A stretch of DNA of 64,000 nucleotides from DATGPD01 sp041398565 (GTDB lineage: Bacteria; Planctomycetota; UBA1135; UBA2386), in assembly GCA_041398565.1 (NCBI GenBank), contig JAWKUN010000002.1, forward strand, positions 124,001-188,000, written 5' to 3'. The notes under the pieces are model-generated. The model was not told where the DNA came from, did not search any database, and was given only the letters and a program-made list of their open reading frames with translations. Within the stretch, counting starts at the first letter, position 1. Each line of letters begins with the position of its first letter. The translations under genes were made by a program, and so were the position numbers. Shown in pieces: positions 45,872 to 54,807 of this stretch.

Positions 45872-48481
45872 ATGAAGTCGACCGCTCTCCTCGTTTGTCT
45901 GGCAGCCTCTTTCGCCTTGCGCTCGCAGTCGCCGCCTGCGGATCCAGACCAGCGGCTCGAGCTGCGTCCGCTGCGACTTCGGATCGCCGACCGAGTGCTG
46001 CCGGGCGTGCTCGAGCGCGGTGGGGTCGGTGACGACGGCCTCGACCTGCGCGACCTGCGCGCCCACGTCACCTTCGGGCCCGACGCCGCGCTCGGCGCGA
46101 GCTCGGTGCAGCCCTTGTGGCTCGTCCTGGAGGTGCGCACGACACGAGCCGAGTTCGGCACCGTCCTCATGTGCCGGCAGCGCGGCGCCGTGCACTACAG
46201 CTTCACCATGGGGCGGCGACCCGGACGGGTCGCCTTCGAGCCGTGGTCGTGGACGCAGGACAAGCTGCTGTCGCGCCAGCGCCTCGACGACGGGAAGTGG
46301 CACGTGCTCGAGGCCGCGTTCGATCCCGCCAGCAGGCGCGCGGCGCTGCGGGTCGATGGGGTGGTCGATGTCGTGCAGGAACTGCACGGCAGCTTCGCCG
46401 GTGGCGGTGAGCCGGCGTTGCGCCTGGGGCACAACCTCGACCCGGGCGTGAACCAGCCGTTCGGCGGCGAGGTTCGGCGCTTCGAGCGTAGAGGGGGGGT
46501 GCCCCGCTGGCTGACGGCTGCGCTCGAGGCCGAGCGCGCCTGCCGCGTGCTCGCGCGCGATGACTCGGAACGCGCTCTGTCGGCGTGGCTCGCGCGCGCT
46601 CGGCGCGCACGGCCGCCGCGCGCCGCGTCGGCGACCGATTGGCAGCGCCAGGCCGCCGCGATCCGTGCGCGCGTGCAGGACGCGCTCGGCCTGTGGCCAC
46701 CTCCGTACGCCTCGGGTGGCGAGCTGCTTGCGGGGAAGCCGACGCCGCTGACCGGGGCGACCGACGCGCACGCCACCGACTTCGGTCGCTTCGCGCCGAG
46801 TCTGCCGCTGGACGTGCGCGAGGGCGGCACGCTGGTGCGCGATGCTCACACTGTCACGCGTCTCTACTGGCAGACCTTCGCCGGCTACTACGCGAGCGGC
46901 TACCTGTACCGGCCGCGGCCGCAGCCCGAGGGGCGTGGGCCGGCCATGCTGTGTCCGCACGGCCACTGGCAGGACGGCGCCCGCCATCCGGTGGTGCAGG
47001 CACGCTGCATCGCCTTCGCCCAGCAAGGCTATGTGGTGCTGGCCGTCGACTCGATCCACCTCTACGACGACCGCATCGGTCTGTCGCCGCTGTCGGTGAT
47101 GACCTGGAACAACCTGCGCGGCCTCGAGCTGCTGCGCGGGCGGCCAGACGTCGACCCGGCGCGCATCGGCTGCACCGGTGCATCGGGTGGCGGCCAGCAG
47201 ACCTACTACCTGACGGCGCTCGAAACCGGCCTGGCGGCGGCGGCACCGGCGGTGATGGCGTGTCACTTCGAGGACATCCTCTCGGAGACCGGAGTGCACT
47301 GCGCGTGCAACCACACGCCGCACCTGGTGCGCGCCGCCGACATGCCGGAGATGGCGGCTGCCTTCGCGCCGCGCCCGCAGTTCTTCCTCACGGTCAGTGG
47401 CGACTGGACGGCCCGTTTCCAGGAGCACGGCTTCCCGGCCATCGCCGATGTGTACCGCTTGATGGGCGGACGCCGGAGGTCACCCGACGTCGCACCGGAC
47501 CTGCACCGGACGGAGACCGCTGAACACGGGCTCGACCCCGCGGAGGCGGTGCGCTGCCAACGCTGGGACAAGGGGCATGCCTACGACCGGGAGATGCGGC
47601 AGGCGGCGTACGGGTTCTTCGCGCGCGCTCTCGCCGTGCCTGGCGCGGGCGACTTCCGCGAGCCGGAGGCGGGGATCGGCACCGAGGAGCTGCAGATCCT
47701 CGCGGCGCTCGACGACGCCGGTGTCGCGCGCGACCCGCGGCCGATCGTCGCCGAGTTCCACACGCGCCTGTCGGCGCCACGCGGCGACCGGCCGGATCGA
47801 GTCGAGGCCCGGCTGCGTGCACTTCTCGAGCACGACGAGGAGCCCGTGCGCGGCGCGCCGCGATGCGTGGGGACGACCTCGACGGCGCGTGGGAAGCTCG
47901 AGCGCTGGGCCGTGCCCACCGACGGCGACCTGAGTCTCCCGGTGGTGGTGCGGCGCGCCGAGGGCGATCCGACGGGGCCGCCGCGCGTCGCCTTGGTGCT
48001 GGCCGACGCCGGCAAGGCGGCGGTGCTGGAACGCGAGGCCGACTTCGTCGACGCACTCCTCGCCGCCGGGGTGCACGTCGCGGTGGCTGACGTGCGCTAC
48101 GTCGGCGAACTCGACCTCGGGCGCGCGTGGCGCGACCTCTACGGGCGTTTCTTCGGTCTCGACGAGGGCGTGCTGGCGGTGCGCGATGCACGGCGCTTGG
48201 TGGCCGCTCTGCCGGCGCTCGGATTCGCGGAACCCCGGGTCGGCCTGTGGGGGCTCGGCGACCGAGGTGCGGTGGCGCTGATGGCGGCCGCCCTGGAGCC
48301 GGGAGTGGTGGCGGCGGCGCCGGAGCCGGGGCCAAACTACCGCGAAGCGAACCGCACGCCGGCCCTTTCCCGCGTGCTCTTGCACGCCGACCTCGACGAC
48401 GTGCAGTCGGTGCTGGGGGCGCGGGGCCTCGTCGGCGCGGCGGCGACGCCGTCCGGCCTGGCGGCGGCGCTGGCGCGCTGA
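45872..48481 (+). CDS. Secreted LamG/acetylxylan-esterase-type hydrolase with degenerate second hydrolase domain
   Basis: 869 residues. A signal peptide (cut near 18) is followed by a LamG/concanavalin-like domain (about 30-210; DGKWHVLEAAFDP, RVDGVVD). An alpha/beta-hydrolase of the acetylxylan-esterase/prolyl-peptidase type follows (about 270-600): PHGHWQDG, the nucleophile in GASGGGQ and DKGHAYD with the catalytic His. A third part (about 660-840) repeats the alpha/beta fold (VALVLADAGK, VGLWGLGDRGAVALM), but the nucleophile elbow reads GLGDRG without Ser. It probably removes acyl groups from plant or algal polysaccharide (family knowledge). Confidence 0.75.
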   Translation: MKSTALLVCLAASFALRSQSPPADPDQRLELRPLRLRIADRVLPGVLERGGVGDDGLDLRDLRAHVTFGPDAALGASSVQPLWLVLEVRTTRAEFGTVLMCRQRGAVHYSFTMGRRPGRVAFEPWSWTQDKLLSRQRLDDGKWHVLEAAFDPASRRAALRVDGVVDVVQELHGSFAGGGEPALRLGHNLDPGVNQPFGGEVRRFERRGGVPRWLTAALEAERACRVLARDDSERALSAWLARARRARPPRAASATDWQRQAAAIRARVQDALGLWPPPYASGGELLAGKPTPLTGATDAHATDFGRFAPSLPLDVREGGTLVRDAHTVTRLYWQTFAGYYASGYLYRPRPQPEGRGPAMLCPHGHWQDGARHPVVQARCIAFAQQGYVVLAVDSIHLYDDRIGLSPLSVMTWNNLRGLELLRGRPDVDPARIGCTGASGGGQQTYYLTALETGLAAAAPAVMACHFEDILSETGVHCACNHTPHLVRAADMPEMAAAFAPRPQFFLTVSGDWTARFQEHGFPAIADVYRLMGGRRRSPDVAPDLHRTETAEHGLDPAEAVRCQRWDKGHAYDREMRQAAYGFFARALAVPGAGDFREPEAGIGTEELQILAALDDAGVARDPRPIVAEFHTRLSAPRGDRPDRVEARLRALLEHDEEPVRGAPRCVGTTSTARGKLERWAVPTDGDLSLPVVVRRAEGDPTGPPRVALVLADAGKAAVLEREADFVDALLAAGVHVAVADVRYVGELDLGRAWRDLYGRFFGLDEGVLAVRDARRLVAALPALGFAEPRVGLWGLGDRGAVALMAAALEPGVVAAAPEPGPNYREANRTPALSRVLLHADLDDVQSVLGARGLVGAAATPSGLAAALAR

Positions 48482-48701
48482 GCTGCGCGGAAGCGACGTT
48501 TGGATTGCGGACCGGCGGCGCTGAGGCGCGCCGGAACCCGACGCCCGGGCTGGGGTTGAGCCGGGGCGCGGCTTCGCCTCAAGGCGAGACGCTCGACGCT
48601 CCGAACTCTGGGACGTGGCCCGAGCCGGGCCGCGCACAGAATCCGGCCACCGGTTCCGCAGGCTGCGGGGCGTGGCCGCGGTCAGAGCGAGAGACCTTCG
48701 G

Positions 48702-48974
48702 ATGGCGACGGAAGACAAGGACGTGGCGGAGCGGCGGCGCGACTTCCGCCAGTCGCTTGCCGGCACGGTGACCGTCCGGCTGCAGGCGCAGGACATCGTC
48801 GGTCCGGGCGAGAACGTCTCGCCGGACGGGGTGTTCTTCGTCGCCGAAGCGGCGCTGCCGGTGGAGGTGATCCTGCCTGGCACCAGCGAGGTCCGCCAAG
48901 GCGAGCTGGTGCGGGTGACACAGATGGGCGCCGGGCGCGTCGGGGTCGCCATCCGCTTCCCGCCGGCGCCGTGA
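48702..48974 (+). CDS. PilZ-domain protein (c-di-GMP binding)
   Basis: 90 residues forming one PilZ domain. The RxxxR motif is in ERRRDFRQSL and the D/N-x-S-x-x-G motif is ENVSPDG, the two c-di-GMP contacts. The remainder forms the expected beta barrel (VFFVAEAALPVEVILPG, GELVRVTQMGAGRVGVAIRF). It is a cytoplasmic second-messenger receptor with an unknown partner. ATG 48702 has GAGAGA upstream. The 220 bases before it contain no gene. Confidence 0.85.
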   Translation: MATEDKDVAERRRDFRQSLAGTVTVRLQAQDIVGPGENVSPDGVFFVAEAALPVEVILPGTSEVRQGELVRVTQMGAGRVGVAIRFPPAP

Positions 48975-49018
48975 CCGGACGCGGTGAGCGCCGGCGCGCG
49001 GCGGACTAGAATGGGGCA

Positions 49019-49531
49019 ATGAGCAACCCCCTGCGCGACCAACTGCAGAAGGCGAAGCTGCTGTCCAAGAAGGACGCCAAGCGCCTGGCCCACGAGGAGC
49101 GCGTGCACCGCACCGAGGTCGGCCGCGAGGGGCTCGAGGCGGAGCAGCGCACGCGGCTGGACGAGATCACGCGGGCGCAGGATCAAGACCGCGAGCAGCA
49201 GCGCACGCAGCAGGCCCAGTCGGAGACCGAGCGCAAGGCTGCCGAAGAACGTGCCGCCTGCGACAACATCCTGCGCCAGGACGTGGTGCGCCCCGGGCAC
49301 GGGCGCGCGCGCTTCTACTTCCAGGTGGCGAGCGGCGACCTGCCGTGGCTCGAGTTCAGCGAGGTCGACCACAAGCGCATGCTGTCGGGCGAGTTCGCGG
49401 TGATGCGCCTCGGCAATCCCCATTCCCACGACTACGGACTGCTCGCGGTGGCCTCGGCCAAGCGGGTCGCGCGCCTCTTCCCGGAGCGGGTGGCCTGGTG
49501 GCCGCCTGCCGCCGGTCAGGTGCGCACATGA
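49019..49531 (+). CDS. DUF2058/YaiL-family protein
   Basis: 170 residues. The N-terminus MSNPLRDQLQKAKLLSKKDA is nearly diagnostic of the DUF2058 (YaiL) family. A charged coiled-coil linker (about 30-85) and a C-terminal beta region (FYFQVASGDLPWLEFSEVDHKRMLSGEFAVMRL in two strands) follow. The family is thought to be nucleic-acid or nucleoid associated, but its function is not established. The stop overlaps the next ATG (ATGA). I know the family mainly from Gammaproteobacteria, so its presence here is notable. Confidence 0.8.
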   Translation: MSNPLRDQLQKAKLLSKKDAKRLAHEERVHRTEVGREGLEAEQRTRLDEITRAQDQDREQQRTQQAQSETERKAAEERAACDNILRQDVVRPGHGRARFYFQVASGDLPWLEFSEVDHKRMLSGEFAVMRLGNPHSHDYGLLAVASAKRVARLFPERVAWWPPAAGQVRT

Positions 49532-50064
49532 CGGCGACGCCTCGCGCCGCGGTGGCTCTCCTGGCTGCCGCCAGCGTCGTCGTCGCGGCGGGGTTCTGGG
49601 TGGCGAGAAGAGAGGTCGGATCGAGCGCCAGTGTGCCGTCGCCGGGGGACTCCGGGGCCGCGCCCGATGTGGTGCCGCTGCAGGCCTCGTTGCCACCCGA
49701 GTGCGAACGCCGCTATCCGCCGCACACCACGGTGCGCTTCGAGCGCAGCTTCGCGCCGCGGGACTTCGGCTCCGGCATCGCTTGCCCGGGTGGGGGCTAT
49801 CTTCCCCTCCTCAACGGCGTGCCGCGTGCGCCGACCCTGAACCGAGACGTCGAGCGCTTCGGCCCGGTGCCACCGGTGGTCGGCATGCACACCGACGCCG
49901 ACGGCGACGAGTGGTGGGTACACGCCGACGGTTCCGAGACCACTTCGCGGTGGACGACCGTGACCGTCGGTGGCGTTCCCCGCCGTGATGTGCGCACCGA
50001 CCACACCGTGCCGGCGCCGGAGGGACACGGCCTGCCGCCGGATGCCCCGGCGCGCGATCGCTAG
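49528..50064 (+). CDS. Membrane-anchored exported protein of unknown function
   Basis: 178 residues. An N-terminal hydrophobic helix (about 8-23, ending GFWVARR) anchors a Pro/Asp-rich domain with segments CERRYPPHTTVRFERSFAP and DADGDEWWVHADGSETT. It has no known domain. It overlaps the DUF2058 stop by ATGA and is therefore probably cotranslated with it. The tail is low-complexity (PAPEGHGLPPDAPARDR). Confidence 0.65.
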   Translation: MTATPRAAVALLAAASVVVAAGFWVARREVGSSASVPSPGDSGAAPDVVPLQASLPPECERRYPPHTTVRFERSFAPRDFGSGIACPGGGYLPLLNGVPRAPTLNRDVERFGPVPPVVGMHTDADGDEWWVHADGSETTSRWTTVTVGGVPRRDVRTDHTVPAPEGHGLPPDAPARDR

Positions 50065-50412
50065 CAGCGCCGAGCAAGGAATCCGGGCGCCGTCGGCTTC
50101 CTGCGAATCGTGCGTCCGGCTCGTTCGGGGAAACCGTCGAGCCCGCCGGACCCGGACCGGTTGGCCGTCGATTCTTGCGCGGACGCTTCGCGCCTGCGGC
50201 GGGCAAACGACCGCGCCATGGGCACGTGCGCGGCTCACGCGTTTTCGCTTCGCCGCGCGGAGGACTTTGCGCAACCCTGCGCCCCGGCCGTTGGCGTAGG
50301 GTCGGGGCTTCGCCGCCCGCGGTAGACTCCTCGCGAACCAGGCGGCGTCCCGACGCCTCTCGATCCGATGCCACTGCCCTTCTCGAACCTCGCCGTCCGG
50401 CGGCACCAACCG
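50065..50412. other. Intergenic stretch without a supported gene
   Basis: About 350 bases with only short, Arg-rich frames. Nothing was found beyond the likely promoter of the secreted protein that follows. Confidence 0.4.
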
Positions 50413-51579
50413 ATGCAGGTTCACTGCGGACCTCGCTCCGGGCGTTTGCGGCGCGGCCTTGTCGCCGCCGCCTTGCTCGCGGCGTGCCCGCCGGCGCAGA
50501 ATCTGGCCGAGTGCGTCCGCAGCAACGAGCCGTACTACGTGCTCAGCGCGACGCGCCACCCGGTGACCGGCTTCGAGCGGGCCTACCCGGCGTCGGTGCC
50601 CGCGGGCTACGTGCCCGGTGGTGGTGGCGTGGCCACCGATACCTACCGCTTCAAGGTCTTCCCGGGCGACGTCTTCCGCCGGGCGCAGGGGCGCCAGATC
50701 TCCGGGTTCCACTACGTGGCACGCAACTCCAGCGCGACCGCCACGCGCAACACGGCGTCGTACCTGTTCCAGTTCGACCTGCGGCCGACCGTGGCCCGCT
50801 CCGGGGGTGGACTGGATCCGGACTTCACCCAATCGATGCTGTCGGTCGCCAGCCAGGCCGGCGGCGGACAGACCAACACCTATCACGTGTTCGCCTCGTT
50901 CTCGCCGGTGGCGTTGACGTTCAACGACTGCGCGATCTCGCTGCGCTACCGCGGCGGCGAGAACGACGACAAGGACGCGAACGCCGGACAGGGGCCGTCG
51001 CAGTGCACCGCCTCGTCCTGGCTCGACGGGGTCATGCCGTACGTGCCCGACGGCGACTGGCGCAACGGCACCTTCACCTACAACACGGATCCGAACTACC
51101 AGCTCTGGGTGACGTTCTCGGAAGTCGATCCGGTGTGCAACGTCTGGTCGAATTGGGGGCGGCAGCGCGACGTGCCGCGCGTGCCACCGCTCAAGGGACA
51201 CTCGCTCGGCACCTACTTCTCGGACCTCATCAGCGGCTCGCCGCCGTACGAGTTCGGTTTCGACGTCGACGGCGGCTCGGCCAACCCCAACCGCATCGTC
51301 GTGCCGCTGCTCAACCTCGGGCCGGTGCAGCGCACCGGCCTGCCGTTCCAGGGCGTGACCCTCGAGGTGAACGTCGCCGACCCGGCGCTGACCCTTCTGC
51401 ACGGTGTGCCCGGCTTCGTGGGCTCGACCAACGGGGTCGGCCGTTTCGCCACGCCGGCGGTGCCGTTCCGTTCCCGTCTGTTCGCCCGCGGGCTCTACCT
51501 CGGCGTCGAGTGCGTGCTGTTCGACACGGCGTTCAACACCGTCGGCTCAACCGGCGCGCAGTGGGTCCTGATCAACTGA
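50413..51579 (+). CDS. Secreted beta-rich protein of unknown function
   Basis: 388 residues from ATG 50413 (403 from ATG 50368). RRGLVAAALLAACPPAQNL is a signal peptide. The body has regular beta patterns: ISGFHYVARNSSATATRNTA, TYHVFASFSPVALTFNDC, YEFGFDVDGGSANPNRIVVP, and an end reading STGAQWVLIN. It has no catalytic motif. It resembles the secreted protein at 27127-28191 in layout, so both may belong to a surface-protein family of this lineage. It is convergent with pnp (15-base gap). Confidence 0.6.
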   Translation: MQVHCGPRSGRLRRGLVAAALLAACPPAQNLAECVRSNEPYYVLSATRHPVTGFERAYPASVPAGYVPGGGGVATDTYRFKVFPGDVFRRAQGRQISGFHYVARNSSATATRNTASYLFQFDLRPTVARSGGGLDPDFTQSMLSVASQAGGGQTNTYHVFASFSPVALTFNDCAISLRYRGGENDDKDANAGQGPSQCTASSWLDGVMPYVPDGDWRNGTFTYNTDPNYQLWVTFSEVDPVCNVWSNWGRQRDVPRVPPLKGHSLGTYFSDLISGSPPYEFGFDVDGGSANPNRIVVPLLNLGPVQRTGLPFQGVTLEVNVADPALTLLHGVPGFVGSTNGVGRFATPAVPFRSRLFARGLYLGVECVLFDTAFNTVGSTGAQWVLIN

Positions 51580-51594
51580 GCCGGGTCGGGTTCC

Positions 51595-53682
51595 TCAGAA
51601 CGTCACCTGGCTGTCGTCGACCCCGACTGCCTGCCGGCGCGACATGCGCAGCCGGCCACGGGTGTCGGCGCCCAGCACGCGGATGACCAGCGAGTCTCCT
51701 TCTTGCACGACGTCGCTCGGCCGCTGGCCCGGCCGGTCGATGAGTTCCTCCGCCGGCACCAAGCCCTCGTTGACGTCGTTGACCCGGACGAAGGCGCCGA
51801 AGTCCTTCACGGAGGTGACGGTGGCGTTGTAGTAGTTGCCGGTCCGCAGGATTCCGGCGATGCGCTGCACCATGCGCAGCGCCTGCTGCGCCGCGTACGC
51901 CTCGGCGGCGTACACCAGCACCTCGCCACTGTCCTCGATCGCGATGCGGGCGCCGGTGGCGGCCTGGATGGCGCGGATGTTCTGGCCCTTGGGGCCGACC
52001 ACGGCGCCGATGGCGTTGGGCATGACCGCCGTGCGCACCGCGCGCGGCGCGTGCCGCGGTGCCTCGGCACGGGGGCAGGCGAGGACCTTCTCCATCTCGC
52101 GGAGGATGTGCATCCGGCCGTCGCGGGCCTGCGCGAGGGCCTTGGCCAGGGTGTCGCGCGTCAGGCCACCGATCTTGTTGTCGAGTTGCAGCGCCGTCAC
52201 GCCGCGCTCGGTGCCGACGACCTTGAAGTCCATGTCGCCGAGGTGGTCCTCGTCGCCGAGGATGTCGCTGAGGATGGCGACCTTGCCGCCGTCGCCGATC
52301 ATGCCCATGGCGATGCCCGCCACCGGACGCACCAGCGGCACGCCAGCGTCCATCAGCGCCAGGCAACCGCCGCACACCGTTGCCATCGACGACGACCCGT
52401 TGCTCTCGGCGATCTCCGACTCGACGCGCACCGTGTACGGGTAGTCGGCGAAGGTCGGCATCACCCGCTGCAGACCGCGCTTGGCCAGATTGCCGTGGCC
52501 GATCTCGCGGCGGCCGGGGCCGCGCAACGGCCGCGCCTCGTTCACGCTGTAGGGCGGGAAGTTGTAGTGGAGGATGAAGTGGTCGACGCTGTCGTTGCCG
52601 AGGCCTTCGCCGCGCAGGGCGTCGTCGCCGGTGCCGAGCGTGCAGGTCACCAGGGCCTGGGTCTCGCCGCGGCTGAACACGGCCGACCCGTGCGCCCGCG
52701 GCAGCCAGGCGACCTCGCCCCAGATCGGACGGATGTCGCTCAGGCCGCGCCCGTCGAGACGCGCGCCCTCGTCGAGGATGCGCGCGCGCACGAGCTCGTA
52801 CTTGGCGTCGCCCAAGGCTCGTTTGGCCTCGGCATGCTGTTCGGCTGCAAGCTCGGCGAACCAGGCTTGCTCGACCGCGGCGACGGCCGCGTGGCGGTCG
52901 TTCTTGCGGATCTCGGTCAGCGCCTGCGCCAAACGGCTCCGCACCGGGTCGGGGACGGCCATCGTGGTCGCGGTGGCCACCGGGGCCGGAGCGGCGGCAC
53001 CGGCCAGCTCGCGCAGCTCGGCGAAGGCGCGGTGCAGCTTCTGGTTCCATTCCTCGGCCTGTGCCAGCGCCGCGACGCAGTCCTCTTCGCTGGCTTCGCC
53101 TGCCTCGCCCTCGACCATGACCAAGCCGTCGGGGCCGTGGCTCACCACGAAGTCGAGGTCGGCCTCGGCGCGCTGGCGTTGGCTGGGAAACGGCACGAGG
53201 GCATCGCGGTGCCGCACGACGCGCAGGCCAGCGGCGGGGCCACGAAACGGCAGGCCGCTCACGTGCAGGGCGGCGCACACCGAGAGCAGGGCGAGGCTCG
53301 CCAGGTCGGAGGTCGGCTCGGCCGACATCACCTGCGCTTGGACCTGGACTTCGTTCTTGTAGCCCTCGGGGAAGAGCGAGCGGACGGTGCGGTCGATCAG
53401 GCGGGAGACCAGGATCTCGTGGTCGGTGATGCGGCCTTCTCGACGGATGAACGACCCCGGGATGCGGCCGATGCTCGCCAGCTTCTCGCGGTACTCGACC
53501 GTGAGCGGGAAGAAGTCGCGCCCGGGGATGCTGGCACCCTCGACGACCGTGGCGAGGACGACGTTGTCGCCGGAACGGCCGACCACGGCGCCGCTGGCCA
53601 GCTTGGCGATGCGGCCGGTCTCGAACGAGCAGGTGGTGCCGGCGAAGGTGACTTCGACGCGATGGCCTCGGGGCGCAGACAT
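51595..53682 (-). CDS. pnp: Polyribonucleotide nucleotidyltransferase
   Basis: 695 residues. It has two RNase-PH domains (first near 10-140, second near 310-545), with REIGHGNLAKRGL, GIAMGMIGDGGKVAILSDILG and EDHLGDMDFKVVGT, which carry the phosphate and metal sites. A KH domain (AVVGPKGQNIRAIQAATGARI, GxxG intact) and an S1 domain (YNATVTSVKDFGAFVRVNDV) end the protein. It degrades mRNA 3' to 5' by phosphorolysis. rpsO, its common neighbour in other bacteria, is absent. It lies 180 bases downstream of an ECF sigma gene on the same strand. Confidence 0.95.
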   Translation of the reverse strand: MSAPRGHRVEVTFAGTTCSFETGRIAKLASGAVVGRSGDNVVLATVVEGASIPGRDFFPLTVEYREKLASIGRIPGSFIRREGRITDHEILVSRLIDRTVRSLFPEGYKNEVQVQAQVMSAEPTSDLASLALLSVCAALHVSGLPFRGPAAGLRVVRHRDALVPFPSQRQRAEADLDFVVSHGPDGLVMVEGEAGEASEEDCVAALAQAEEWNQKLHRAFAELRELAGAAAPAPVATATTMAVPDPVRSRLAQALTEIRKNDRHAAVAAVEQAWFAELAAEQHAEAKRALGDAKYELVRARILDEGARLDGRGLSDIRPIWGEVAWLPRAHGSAVFSRGETQALVTCTLGTGDDALRGEGLGNDSVDHFILHYNFPPYSVNEARPLRGPGRREIGHGNLAKRGLQRVMPTFADYPYTVRVESEIAESNGSSSMATVCGGCLALMDAGVPLVRPVAGIAMGMIGDGGKVAILSDILGDEDHLGDMDFKVVGTERGVTALQLDNKIGGLTRDTLAKALAQARDGRMHILREMEKVLACPRAEAPRHAPRAVRTAVMPNAIGAVVGPKGQNIRAIQAATGARIAIEDSGEVLVYAAEAYAAQQALRMVQRIAGILRTGNYYNATVTSVKDFGAFVRVNDVNEGLVPAEELIDRPGQRPSDVVQEGDSLVIRVLGADTRGRLRMSRRQAVGVDDSQVTF

Positions 53683-53862
53683 GGGCCCGGATGATAGGCG
53701 GCTCGTCGGTGTGGATCGCCCTCGAGGTTCGAGTCAGAGGCGCGCCCTGCCGACGGAACGCGCTCCGCCAGCCGAGGGAGTCAGCCGAGGGAGCCAGCCG
53801 CGCCGGGAGATGTCATGGCCCGCGGACCACAGCGTGGCCCGTGAGCTATGGTCCGTCGCCGT

Positions 53863-54510
53863 TCAGTCCTGGAAGCAGGCGGGGGGCCGACGGATGCGGT
53901 CGACGTGGCGCGACAGGGCGCGGAACAGGCGCTGCCGCGCGCGCATGATGCGGATCGCCACCGTGCCGACCGGGATCTTGACCTTGCGCGCGGCCACCTC
54001 GTACGAGAGACCCTGCTGCACGCAGAGTTCGAAGACGAGGCGGTAGTTGTCGGGCAGCTCGGCGACCGCCACCCGGAAGGCGGTCATGAACTCCCGTTCC
54101 TCGGCGGTGCGGTGGTGGGTGGGGTCGTCGGCGACGGCGGCCAGCCAGTCCTCGTCCTCCTCGAGCCCGGGCATGGCTTGGGCCAAGGAGCTCACCGGCT
54201 TGGGCGTGCGACGTTGCAGACGCAGGGCCGACAGCGCCTGGTTGCGCGCCACCTCGAACAGCCAGGCGCGGAAGTTCGTGCCCGGCTGGTAGAGCGACGT
54301 CTTGAGGAACACCTTCTCGAACACCTCGGCGGTGACGTCCGTGGCGAGATGGGTGTCGCGCAGGAGGCCGAGCACGAAGTGGTAAACCTTGCGCTCGTAG
54401 CGGCGTTCGAGTTCGCGGAGTCCGCGTTCCGCTTCGCCGCGGCCGATCAGAGACACGAGGGTGTCGTCGGTCAGCTCGGAGTCGGCGGAATGGAGGGCTT
54501 CGAGGCGCAT
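53863..54510 (-). CDS. ECF-type sigma factor upstream of pnp
   Basis: 215 residues. Region 2 contains LERRYERKVYHFVLGLLRDTHLATDVTAEVFEKVF and NFRAWLFEVARNQALSALR. Region 4 contains LPDNYRLVFELCVQQGLSYEVAARKVKIPVGTVAIRIMRARQRL. This is a standard ECF layout. No anti-sigma gene with a Cys-rich zinc motif is adjacent. It sits between pnp (downstream) and an APH-fold kinase gene (upstream), all on the minus strand. ATG 54510 is the first start consistent with family length. Confidence 0.88.
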   Translation of the reverse strand: MRLEALHSADSELTDDTLVSLIGRGEAERGLRELERRYERKVYHFVLGLLRDTHLATDVTAEVFEKVFLKTSLYQPGTNFRAWLFEVARNQALSALRLQRRTPKPVSSLAQAMPGLEEDEDWLAAVADDPTHHRTAEEREFMTAFRVAVAELPDNYRLVFELCVQQGLSYEVAARKVKIPVGTVAIRIMRARQRLFRALSRHVDRIRRPPACFQD

Positions 54511-54617
54511 CCGAGAGTGTATGCAAGTGCAGTGCCGCGGCTGCCACGCATGTACTGGCGAGGATGCAATGCATTGCCTCGGTGGCCTTTGGGTTGGATT
54601 GCGGAAGACCGAGTCTT

Positions 54618-54649
54618 CGCCAGGTGCCGCCAAGTGTAGGCACCTGGCG
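54618..54649. terminator. Strong 11-base inverted repeat upstream of the ECF gene
   Basis: CGCCAGGTGCC (54618-54628) and GGCACCTGGCG (54639-54649) are perfect complements with a 10-base loop. A second small palindrome GAAGAC-CGA-GTCTTC lies beside it at 54604-54618. It lies between the stop of the APH-fold gene and the ECF start, so it could end the first or regulate the second. Confidence 0.5.
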
Positions 54650-54807
54650 CCCGTGCCGGGAGGCAGCGCGGTCGTCGTCACGAAAGGGCAGCCGCGAGCG
54701 CTGCCGCGACCGGGGCGAAGACGCCGATCGCTGGACGGAAGCCGTCTTCGCGCGCTTCCTGGCTCGGCATTGCTGGCGTGGCCCTTGCGACCGCGGGCGC
54801 TGCAGAC

